Source: Phycisphaerae bacterium RAS2 (GTDB lineage: Bacteria; Planctomycetota; Phycisphaerae; UBA1845; UTPLA1). From it: 64,000 bases of DNA. This document shows, one piece after another, positions 18,354 to 26,104 of this stretch. The stretch lies in NCBI GenBank assembly GCA_007753915.1, contig CP036352.1, positions 992,001 to 1,056,000 of the forward strand, in the 5' to 3' direction. A program made the position numbers and the translations under genes. The notes under the pieces were generated by a model that worked only from the letters and a program-made list of their open reading frames with translations, had not been told where the DNA came from and ran no database searches. Each line of letters opens with the position of its first letter. Position 1 is the stretch's first letter.

Positions 18354-19221
18354 CATCTGCGGGCCAACTTGCGGCGAGACAGCGTGCACACCGGTCGCCG
18401 GCGCAGCGTCGAACAACGGCAACGGTGAAAGAGAAGTCGTGTTCGACCGCCCCGAGTGCATGACCGACAAAGTGATGCACTACTGCCCCGGCTGCACACA
18501 TGGGATTATCCACCGGCTCGTCGGCGAGATGATCGACGAGTTCGGATTGTTTGAGCGCACCGTCGGCGTCTGCCCGGTCGGCTGTTCGGTCTTTGCATTC
18601 GAATACTTCCACTTTGATATGATCGAAGCCAGCCACGGGCGGGCGGCGGCGGTGGCGACGGCGGTGAAGCGAGCCGACCCGAATCGGTTCGTGTTTACGT
18701 ATCAAGGCGACGGCGACCTCGCGGCGATCGGTCTCGCGGAGTCGGTCCATGCGGCAGCGCGCGGCGAGAACATCTGCGTGTTCTTTGTGAACAATGGCAT
18801 CTACGGCATGACCGGCGGGCAGATGGCCCCGACATCGCTGGTCGGGCAGAAGACAACGACGTCGCCGCGCGGACGGGAACTGGGTATCGCCGGGCCGCCG
18901 ATCGGCGTGTGTGAGATGCTCTCGTCATTGCCGGCCGTGGCGTACTTGGCGCGCGTGCCGATCACCAGCCCGAAGAACATCCACACGGCGCGAAAGTACA
19001 TGCGGGCGGCGATTCGCGCGCAGCTTGAGCACAAGGGCTTCGCGCTGGTCGAATTCTTGAGCACCTGCCCGGTTCAGTGGGGGATGTCGCCCGTCAAGGC
19101 GATGGAATACATCGACAAGACGGTGGTGCAGACCTTCAAGCCGGGCGTCTTCATCGACCGCGTGACGCCTTCCAAGGAGCCGATTGCGCAGGCAATCGAA
19201 GGGATGGTGGCAACCCCATGA
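18346..19221 (+). CDS. korB: 2-oxoacid:ferredoxin oxidoreductase beta subunit (TPP-binding)
   Basis: 291 residues. The ATG at 18346 has GAGGAGG upstream and overlaps korA. YCPGCTHGIIHRLV is the beta-subunit hallmark near the N-terminus (cluster-ligating CxxC). The TPP/Mg motif is YQGDGDLAAIGLAES...NNGIYGMTGGQMAPTS. The N-terminal ~35 residues before this are cysteine-containing (CGPTCGETACTP) and not typical; they may bind metal or be an odd extension. It forms the catalytic core with korA for CoA-dependent oxidative decarboxylation or the reverse carboxylation. It overlaps korC by 4 bases (ATGA). Confidence 0.88.
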   Translation: MGDICGPTCGETACTPVAGAASNNGNGEREVVFDRPECMTDKVMHYCPGCTHGIIHRLVGEMIDEFGLFERTVGVCPVGCSVFAFEYFHFDMIEASHGRAAAVATAVKRADPNRFVFTYQGDGDLAAIGLAESVHAAARGENICVFFVNNGIYGMTGGQMAPTSLVGQKTTTSPRGRELGIAGPPIGVCEMLSSLPAVAYLARVPITSPKNIHTARKYMRAAIRAQLEHKGFALVEFLSTCPVQWGMSPVKAMEYIDKTVVQTFKPGVFIDRVTPSKEPIAQAIEGMVATP

Positions 19222-19805
19222 TCCAGCGCGTCCTCATCGCGGGCTTCGGCGGACAGGGCATCCTGCTCATTGGGCAGATTCTCGCCGACGCCGCCATGAA
19301 ACAGGGCTATCACACGACGTGGTTCCCGTCGTACGGGCCCGAGATGCGCGGCGGTACGGCCAACTGCACGACCATCTTCTCCGATGACGAAATCGGCTCG
19401 CCGATCTCCGCCATGTATGACATTCTCATCGCCATGAATCAGCCCTCGCTGGAAAAGTTTGCTCCGGTCGTGCGGTCCGGCGGCGCGGTCCTGGTCAATT
19501 CGTCGATGGTCCCGATCCGCTGCGATCGGGCCGATGTCACCGTGTTGCACGTGCCGGCCGCTGATCTCGCGCGGCAGGCGGGAAGCGAGCGTGTGGCGAA
19601 CATGGTCATGCTCGGGACGCTGTTGGCCGTGCAGGATGACCTGAAGCAGGAATGGTTGGAGCGCGCCGTGGCGGCGGTCGTCGGCAAGAAGCACGCGGAG
19701 TTGATCGAGGCCAACCTCGCGGCCATCCGCGCCGGCGCGGAATTTGAGGAATCGATCGGCCAGCGGGCGCCGTCATGCGGCAGCACGGTTCTGACTGCGG
19801 ATTGA
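19218..19805 (+). CDS. korC: 2-oxoacid:ferredoxin oxidoreductase gamma subunit
   Basis: 195 residues from the ATG at 19218, translationally coupled to korB. GFGGQGILLIGQILADAAMKQGYHTTWFPSYGPEMRGG is represented by its opening GFGGQG and the SYGPEMRGG block, both invariant in the gamma (pyruvate ferredoxin/flavodoxin oxidoreductase) domain. NQPSLEKFAPVVRSGG and a C-terminal helical region follow. It completes the complex with all four subunits intact and no frameshift. Confidence 0.88.
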   Translation: MIQRVLIAGFGGQGILLIGQILADAAMKQGYHTTWFPSYGPEMRGGTANCTTIFSDDEIGSPISAMYDILIAMNQPSLEKFAPVVRSGGAVLVNSSMVPIRCDRADVTVLHVPAADLARQAGSERVANMVMLGTLLAVQDDLKQEWLERAVAAVVGKKHAELIEANLAAIRAGAEFEESIGQRAPSCGSTVLTAD

Positions 19806-19811
19806 CGGCTC

Positions 19812-20090
19812 ATGGCTAACAGCTTTCTTAATGGTGCCATCATGATGACAACCGAATCCCATCCGACGTCGCATCACACGCGCTACGACGACGCTCACGA
19901 CTGGCTGCTGCACAACTGTCACGATATTCGCTACAAGAAGTTATTGGAGCGCGGTCTGGAATACGCCGCCGCGGTCGAGCGCGCGGGAATCTGCACCGAC
20001 GCGAATACGGCCGATGATCTCTACGCGTTCCTGACCGACCCCGGCGCGTGGGATGCCCGCAACCGTGCGTTTGTCGCCTCGACGCTTTAG
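19812..20090 (+). CDS. Small conserved-looking protein downstream of korC
   Basis: 92 residues (about 82 if started at the ATG ATG pair at 19842-19845). Soluble and acidic to neutral, with DAHDWLLHNCHDIRYKKLLERGLEYAAAVERAG. No domain recognised. It starts 6 bases after korC on the same strand, so it is probably in the operon. It could be a small accessory or regulatory protein of the Kor complex, but that is inference from position only. Confidence 0.6.
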   Translation: MANSFLNGAIMMTTESHPTSHHTRYDDAHDWLLHNCHDIRYKKLLERGLEYAAAVERAGICTDANTADDLYAFLTDPGAWDARNRAFVASTL

Positions 20091-20346
20091 CCCGCTCCGC
20101 CGCGGTAGACCGGTGGGAATCACGCTCCGCGCACGCTCCCGGGATTTTCATCCTCTCAATCGCAAGCCGCCTGCGGTGTGCGTTTTCCACCAAAAACCGC
20201 CCTGAATGCCACGAATTCAGGCATTAGCGACGTCCGAATTGGTCTGCGGCCGCTGTTTTTTGCTGGTTTCCCACTCCCGCATTGCGATAAGATGTAGTTA
20301 CTCCCGACGGTCACGACGTCATAAGGGTGGAAACAGGAGCGAGCGG

Positions 20347-23232
20347 ATGAGCAAGCCACTTCCGGCCGTGGTGATCGTCTTTTCTTTTCTTGCCGTCATC
20401 TCAAGCGTTGCATTTGCGGAGACGCATCAACTTTCCGACGAGCCGGACGGTTACACCGTTTCGGGTGAGCGAATCGATCCGTCGATGATCGGACCTGGGA
20501 TCATCGAATCCAACGAGGAAGTGATCGCGCGGGATCTGGCCATGCCGCCGTCCATGCGGAATCCCAAAGCGCGAAACGGCGCTCACGGGGCCTGGGTCGT
20601 GCCTTCGCCCCGTGCCATCAGCCCGACAGGGTCTGGCAATTACAACGTCATGAACAAGTGGGGCGACACGCGCATGGGAATCGGCTTCCCGCGACCGGTG
20701 CGCGTGCTCGGGGCACACCTCGGCGGCCAGACGAGTCTGTCCGTTACGACGCCCGGCCTGCGCGTCGTCGGCTATCTGCAGGGCAGGGAAGTCGGACGGA
20801 CCGATGTCATTCGCGGTTTGACGCTCGCGCCGCAGTGGTTTGATTTGAATCTCGACAACGTGGACCGCATCGTGTTCGAGGCCGAAGCCGCGCAGCCGGA
20901 TGCCGGCTGGTTTTCGCTGGATGATCTGACGTTTGTCGAGATGCCGGCGCCGGGCGGGGCTTTCGGCAATGCGACCATCATCGATTTTGAGGACCTGCGT
21001 TACAACGACAAACTCTCCGGCTCGGGCTATCGCGGTCTTTTGTGGGAGGAGGGCTTCGGCCCTATTCCGCAGGACACGCCGCAGGACGTGAACATCATTC
21101 CGGCTCCGGTGTCGCCGGTCGGCTCAAAGCCCGTCGCGGCCGAGTCCGGCGAGTCCGAAGACGATGGCAATGCTCTCCTTCGCGGCTCGGGCGGTCCTAC
21201 GTTGATCGCCCAATACCAGGGCGTCTTTTTTGGCAGCGATCCCGGCGCCTCGTCGATCCCGCCCGACACGTGCGGCGCGATCGGCCCCAACCACTTTGTT
21301 GAAGTGATCAACTCCAGCTACGTTGTTTACAACAAGACGACCGGCGCGAAGATTCAAAGCATGAGTCTGGGCAACTTCTTCAATGGAAGCGGGCAATCCT
21401 TCACGGGAGGCGATCCGCGCGTCGTCTATGACACCCACTCGGGCCGCTGGATTGTGGTCGCAACCAATTTCGGTTCGACAATTCACGTCGCTGTTTCAAC
21501 CTCCAACAGTGCGACGGGGAGCTATTTTAAGACCTTCTTCACCGCCGCGGCCGGCTCGGATGCCGCGTGCTGGGTTGATCATCCGACGTTGGGCGTGGAT
21601 GCCAACGGAATTTACATCGGCGCCTACATGGTGGGCTGCAATCGAACGATCTTTGCGCTGGAGAAAGCGCCCATGATTGCCGTCTCACCCAGCATGGGAA
21701 CGCTGACGGCCTTCCGCAACATCTCCGGCGCCGAGATTACGCTTCAGGCCGCGCAGGTCTACGGCACCCCGATCACGCCGGGCGGCTACATCGTGTCGGT
21801 GACGGGTTCCAGTGCGTCGAGCATTCGATTCCGCCGTGTGAACCCGCCGATGACCGCCCCCACGTTGACGACCGTCGCCACGGTGGGCGTGAACTCCTAT
21901 TCCACTCCGCCCGATGCGCCCTCCATGGGCAGCGGCGTCGCCCTCGATACCATCGACGTGCGAATCATCAATGCCTTGTACCGAAACGGGTTTTTCTATG
22001 CGACGCATTGCATCAACGTCGGGGGTCGTGCAGCAGTGCGCTGGTACAAGTTCCAGGAAAACGCCTCGTCGCCCTTCATCACGTTGAGCCAGCAGGGCAA
22101 CGTGACCGACGCCACACGTCACTACTTTATGCCTTCGCTCACGGTGAACAACAGCGGGCATATGGTGCTGGGCTTCTCCGGATCGCATGCCGGCGAGTTT
22201 GCCAGTTCCTATTACTGCGGTCGTCTCGTGAACGATCCGGCAGGTCAGACCACGACGCCGGCTCTGCTCAAGTCCGGCAATGCGTCTTACACCTTCACAG
22301 ACGGCTCCGGCCGCAATCGTTGGGGTGATTACAGTTTGACGACGGTGGATCCCAGTGATGGCGAGACGATCTGGACAGTGCAGGAATACGTGCACGCGAC
22401 GAACACCTGGGGCACGTGGCTGGGCAAGTTTACGTTTGCTCCGGTCGACCTGACGCCGCCCTCGCCCGATCCGATGTCGTTCTCCATCGCGCCGACCACG
22501 GTCAACACGTCATCGGTCTTCATGCAGGCAACCGAAGCGACCGACACGAGCTCGCCCCCGGTCAATTACTACTTCGACTATGTTTCAGGCGCCGGCGGCC
22601 ATGACAGCATCCAGGCGTCACGTGATTACACCGACACAGGATTGCCGCTGGCCAACAGCAATTACACTTATCGCGTGGCCGCACGCGACAGCGCGACGCC
22701 CAACTTCAATCAGACGGGCTTCTCGGCCACGGCCTCCGTTTCCACGGCCATTGAGACACCCATGGGAGTGTCATTTGGAACGATCACCGATTCGTCCGTT
22801 GCCGTGAACGCGGCCGGAACTTTTACCAATCTCGGCTTCCTGCAAACAGGCCTTTTCTACGAGATGACGCCGGCGGCCGGCAGCGGGGCCAACGTCTGGG
22901 TCACCGGCGTTGGCGCCAACAGCATCACGGTTTCTGGCCTGACGCCTTGCACGCAATACGGCTTCCGCGTGAAGGCGCGCAACTTCCAGGGAATTGAGAC
23001 CGGCTTCGACAATGCGGCTCCCACGCTTGTGTTCACCACAGGATGCACCGGCTGCACGCTTTTGGGCGACTTGAACAACAGCGGGGCTGTCGAGGGCGGC
23101 GACATCGCCGGATTCGTCGGCGCCAAGCTCGGCAACCCGGTCGGCGGTACCAATCCGCAATGTGCCGAATACGGTGGAACGTTGGAGCAGGATATTGACG
23201 CATTCGTGACCGATTTGTTGGCGACCCCTTGA
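20347..23232 (+). CDS. Large exported protein with fibronectin III-like and dockerin-like C-terminal module
   Basis: 961 residues from the ATG at 20347 (ACAGGAG ribosome-binding site; signal peptide at residues 1-24, VAFA|ETH). Residues ~340-700 look like a sialidase/beta-propeller-like extracellular fold with repeated GSGQSFTGGDPRVVYDTHSGRW-type strands (DPRVVYD...GRW recurs in surface proteins), containing a CWVDHPTLGVD block. Residues ~740-900 form fibronectin III-like strands (ESPPVNYYFDYV..., YTYRVAARDSA, GLTPCTQYGFRVKARN). The last ~60 residues are the dockerin-like tail LGDLNNSGAVEGGDIAGFVG...DIDAFVTDLL. The last ~260 residues are clearly paralogous to those of the next gene. Surface or secreted; enzymatic activity not shown. 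Confidence 0.8.
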   Translation: MSKPLPAVVIVFSFLAVISSVAFAETHQLSDEPDGYTVSGERIDPSMIGPGIIESNEEVIARDLAMPPSMRNPKARNGAHGAWVVPSPRAISPTGSGNYNVMNKWGDTRMGIGFPRPVRVLGAHLGGQTSLSVTTPGLRVVGYLQGREVGRTDVIRGLTLAPQWFDLNLDNVDRIVFEAEAAQPDAGWFSLDDLTFVEMPAPGGAFGNATIIDFEDLRYNDKLSGSGYRGLLWEEGFGPIPQDTPQDVNIIPAPVSPVGSKPVAAESGESEDDGNALLRGSGGPTLIAQYQGVFFGSDPGASSIPPDTCGAIGPNHFVEVINSSYVVYNKTTGAKIQSMSLGNFFNGSGQSFTGGDPRVVYDTHSGRWIVVATNFGSTIHVAVSTSNSATGSYFKTFFTAAAGSDAACWVDHPTLGVDANGIYIGAYMVGCNRTIFALEKAPMIAVSPSMGTLTAFRNISGAEITLQAAQVYGTPITPGGYIVSVTGSSASSIRFRRVNPPMTAPTLTTVATVGVNSYSTPPDAPSMGSGVALDTIDVRIINALYRNGFFYATHCINVGGRAAVRWYKFQENASSPFITLSQQGNVTDATRHYFMPSLTVNNSGHMVLGFSGSHAGEFASSYYCGRLVNDPAGQTTTPALLKSGNASYTFTDGSGRNRWGDYSLTTVDPSDGETIWTVQEYVHATNTWGTWLGKFTFAPVDLTPPSPDPMSFSIAPTTVNTSSVFMQATEATDTSSPPVNYYFDYVSGAGGHDSIQASRDYTDTGLPLANSNYTYRVAARDSATPNFNQTGFSATASVSTAIETPMGVSFGTITDSSVAVNAAGTFTNLGFLQTGLFYEMTPAAGSGANVWVTGVGANSITVSGLTPCTQYGFRVKARNFQGIETGFDNAAPTLVFTTGCTGCTLLGDLNNSGAVEGGDIAGFVGAKLGNPVGGTNPQCAEYGGTLEQDIDAFVTDLLATP

Positions 23233-23277
23233 GTCTTCTGGGGCAAGCGTAGCAACGTGAAAGGTGGAGCGGCATTC

Positions 23278-25254
23278 ATGAGCAGGACATTTTGGTTTCT
23301 CGTTGTAGTGGGTCTCATGTCGGCGGGGGCGGTTCATGCCCAATCTTCCGACGGGGCCGAGGCTTTGAGCGCGGCGAAGGACGATCATTCAGGCCATCAA
23401 CACCTTCAGTTCGTCGAACCGCAGGAACCGATTACGTTTGATGACGAGACCGGTCGCCCCGTCGAGTACACGACCGAGCGGCGCTGGCGATTCAGTTGCG
23501 GCTCGAATCTGGAAGGCAAGACGGCGGAAGACCTCGCGCGCATTGCGGCGGATTTCAAGCAGATGTTCGAACAGGGGCCTGTGATCCAGGTCAACCCGGC
23601 GGCGCTGCGCGGCCCCGGCGGCCTGAACATCGTCTTCAACGTCAGCGGCAGTCCGCCGGCGGGTGCAGTGGCAGCGCTGGATGCCGTCGCGCTGTACATC
23701 GAGAGCCAGTTCAGCGATCCGATCACCGTCACGCTCAATGTCGGGTTTCAGTCGATGGGGCCGGGCGTTCTCGCGGCGACCGGTTCGGATTACGTCAACA
23801 ACATTTCATACACGACCATCCGGTCCAATCTCCAGACGCTGGATTTTGATGACACGATTCAGACGTTTCTCCCGCCGGCGCCCACCTGCCCGGTGCGCTA
23901 CAACGGCGCGTCCGACACCGTGTCGAATCAGTCCACAATGGACATCACCGAGGCCAACTGGGCGGCCATGCGCAACATCACGACGGCCGGAACGAACGCC
24001 GGCATCACCTTTAATACAGATTTCTCGTTTGACTACGATCCGACCAACGGCGTGGGTGGGTTGACCTGCTTCCGCTCGGTCGCCGTTCACGAAGTCGGCC
24101 ATGCCATGGGCTTTGTGTCGGCGACGGACTTCAACCCCGGCGACATGGAAGGTCTGGACCTGTTTCGGTTTCAGTTGACCGACGGCGCCTTCGATTACAA
24201 CCCTGACAACACTGCCGAATTCACCCTTCGCCCGCGGCTGGTTTCCAACAACTCCCCGAACGACTCGCACATCTTCGACAACATTCAGGCCGAATACCGG
24301 ATGGAAGACGGCAGCCCGAGTCAGGCCTCGCACTTCCGTGACAATTTCAACATCGGCATCATGGACCCGACCCTCGGCGGCGGCGAGACGTTCTTCCCGA
24401 ACTACTATCGTGTTGCCGACCAGCGCGCGTTTGACGCCATCGGCTGGGACTTTCCGCCGCAGGACCCGGGCGACGTCGATCCGCCGACACCCAACCCGAT
24501 GAGCTTCTCGATCAACCCGAATCCCGTCGACCACCAGTCGATCGCCATGCAGGCGACCGTGGCGACCGACATCGAAAGCCCCCCGGCCTTTTACAACTTT
24601 GACTACGTCTCCGGCGCGGGCGGACACGACAGCGGATGGCAGCCCAGCCGCGACTACACCGACGTCGCGCTTCCCTCGGCCAACAGCGCCTACACCTATC
24701 GCGTGGCTGCGCGGGACAGCTCGCCGAACATCAACCAGACCAGCTACTCGGCGAACTTCGGCGTCGGCTCGGGCATTCAAACGCCGACCGGCATCTCGTT
24801 CGGCACGATCACCGACACAACGATTCAGGTGACGGCCACCGGCACGTTCACCAACGTCGGTTTCCTCCAGACCGGCTTCTTCTACGAGATGACGCCCCCT
24901 GCGGGAACCGGTGCAAACGTTTGGGTCACCGGCGCCGGCGCGAACACGACCACCATCACCGGTCTGACGCCCTGCACGCAATACAGCTTCCGTGTTCGGG
25001 CGCGAAACTTCGAAGGATTTCAGACGCCCTTCAATAGCGTGTCGGGCACGGTCACGCTCACGACCGGTTGCGGGAGTTGTGTGCTGCTGGGCGACCTCAA
25101 CTTGAGCGGTGCGGTCGAGGGCGGCGATATCGCCGGCTTCGTGGGCGCCAAGCTCGGCAACCCGGTCGGCGGAACGAATCCGATGTGCGCTGAGTACGGC
25201 GGCACGCTCGAACAGGACATCGACGACTTCGTGGCCGATCTGCTGGGACCGTAA
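23278..25254 (+). CDS. Exported zinc metalloprotease with fibronectin III-like and dockerin-like tail
   Basis: 658 residues from the ATG at 23278 (AGGTGGAG upstream); signal peptide at 1-22 (VHA|QSS). The catalytic domain has H271-EVGH275-AMGF, an HExxH zinc site followed by the G of the metzincin-like turn, preceded by a conserved IVFNVSGSPPAGAVAALDAVALYIESQF-type segment. The region matches the NF038122-like family of planctomycete and proteobacterial metalloproteases as I know it. NIGIMDPTL near residue 360 may be the Met-turn. Residues ~405-590 are fibronectin III-like, and the last ~60 are the dockerin-like tail (LGDLNLSGAVEGGDIAGFVG). Together with the preceding gene it forms a tandem pair sharing this module. 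Confidence 0.85.
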   Translation: MSRTFWFLVVVGLMSAGAVHAQSSDGAEALSAAKDDHSGHQHLQFVEPQEPITFDDETGRPVEYTTERRWRFSCGSNLEGKTAEDLARIAADFKQMFEQGPVIQVNPAALRGPGGLNIVFNVSGSPPAGAVAALDAVALYIESQFSDPITVTLNVGFQSMGPGVLAATGSDYVNNISYTTIRSNLQTLDFDDTIQTFLPPAPTCPVRYNGASDTVSNQSTMDITEANWAAMRNITTAGTNAGITFNTDFSFDYDPTNGVGGLTCFRSVAVHEVGHAMGFVSATDFNPGDMEGLDLFRFQLTDGAFDYNPDNTAEFTLRPRLVSNNSPNDSHIFDNIQAEYRMEDGSPSQASHFRDNFNIGIMDPTLGGGETFFPNYYRVADQRAFDAIGWDFPPQDPGDVDPPTPNPMSFSINPNPVDHQSIAMQATVATDIESPPAFYNFDYVSGAGGHDSGWQPSRDYTDVALPSANSAYTYRVAARDSSPNINQTSYSANFGVGSGIQTPTGISFGTITDTTIQVTATGTFTNVGFLQTGFFYEMTPPAGTGANVWVTGAGANTTTITGLTPCTQYSFRVRARNFEGFQTPFNSVSGTVTLTTGCGSCVLLGDLNLSGAVEGGDIAGFVGAKLGNPVGGTNPMCAEYGGTLEQDIDDFVADLLGP

Positions 25255-25340
25255 TTGCCCGCAGGCAGCCCGCTCCATCGGTAATTCACAGGCTCGCCGC
25301 GCGGCGCACGACGCCGCCCGGAGGGCCTGCGCGCTATGCG

Positions 25341-25369
25341 TTGGCTCGGATGCGACGGGCGCATAAAAT
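25341..25369 (+). promoter_or_regulatory. Probable promoter of the aldolase gene
   Basis: TTGGCT at 25341-25346, 17 bases, then TAAAAT at 25364-25369, about 48 bases before the start codon. Confidence 0.6.
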
Positions 25370-25417
25370 ACAGCCCGTTGGAATGCACCACAGCACGTTC
25401 ACTCACGGGAGCAGCGC

Positions 25418-26065
25418 ATGAAGTTCTTTCTCGATACGGCCAACCTCGATGAAATCCGCGCCGGGGCGGCGCTTGGCATCGTTGACGGCGTCACCACCAA
25501 TCCCAGCCTCGTCGCCAAGGAGGGCAAGGATTTCAAGACGCTCGTCGGGCAGATTTGCGAGATCATCCCCGGCCCCGTCTCGGCCGAGGTGGTTTCGACC
25601 ACCTGCGACGCCATGGTGAAGGAAGGCCGCGAGCTGGCGAAGATCGCCGAAAACGTAATCGTGAAGCTACCGACGATCCCCGAAGGCGTGAAGGCCCTGA
25701 AGATTCTCTCGGCCGAGGGCGTCAAGACGAATCTCACGCTGGTGTTTCAGCCGATCCAGGCGCTGATCGTGGCCAAGGCCGGCGCGACGTTCTGCTCGCC
25801 GTTTCTGGGCCGGCTGGACGACATCGGCCAGGACGGCATGGCGTTGATTGATGACATTCGTCTAATCTACGACAACTACGGCTTCCGCACCGAGATCCTC
25901 GCGGCCAGCCTGCGCCACCCGCTGCACGTCGTGCAGGCCGCCAAGGCCGGCGCCGACATCGGCACCATGCCGTACAGCGTTTTCAAGCAGTTGCTCAATC
26001 ACCCGTTGACGGACATCGGCCTCGAGCGGTTTCTCAACGACTTCAAGAAGCTCCAGGCCAAGTAA
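25418..26065 (+). CDS. fsa: Fructose-6-phosphate aldolase / small transaldolase
   Basis: 215 residues, the length of the short transaldolase subfamily. MKFFLDTANLDEI opening, DGVTTNPSLVAKEG, the Schiff-base lysine K83 in NVIVKLPTI, LTLVFQPIQALIVAKAGATFCSPFLGRLDD, and EILAASLRHPLHV with the GADIGTMPYSVFKQL phosphate site: all blocks are present. It carries out transaldolase or fructose-6-phosphate aldolase chemistry in the pentose phosphate pathway. The FSA-specific versus transaldolase-specific residue (Gln or Glu in the F/Q position) reads F-Q in LVFQ, which does not settle the activity. Confidence 0.93.
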   Translation: MKFFLDTANLDEIRAGAALGIVDGVTTNPSLVAKEGKDFKTLVGQICEIIPGPVSAEVVSTTCDAMVKEGRELAKIAENVIVKLPTIPEGVKALKILSAEGVKTNLTLVFQPIQALIVAKAGATFCSPFLGRLDDIGQDGMALIDDIRLIYDNYGFRTEILAASLRHPLHVVQAAKAGADIGTMPYSVFKQLLNHPLTDIGLERFLNDFKKLQAK

Positions 26066-26067
26066 CG

Positions 26068-26097
26068 TTGGCCGCTGCCGCCGCGCCGCCCTAAGAT
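26068..26097 (+). promoter_or_regulatory. Probable promoter of asnB, leaderless
   Basis: TTGGCC at 26068-26073, 18 bases, then TAAGAT at 26092-26097. The ATG follows after only 7 bases and there is no Shine-Dalgarno, so the mRNA would start at or next to the start codon. Confidence 0.5.
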
Positions 26098-26104
26098 CAC
26101 GCCC

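Noticed and set aside
23806-25278. 490-residue frame on the minus strand
   Set aside because: Antisense to the metalloprotease gene, which has a signal peptide, HExxH and a ribosome-binding site; the shadow has none.
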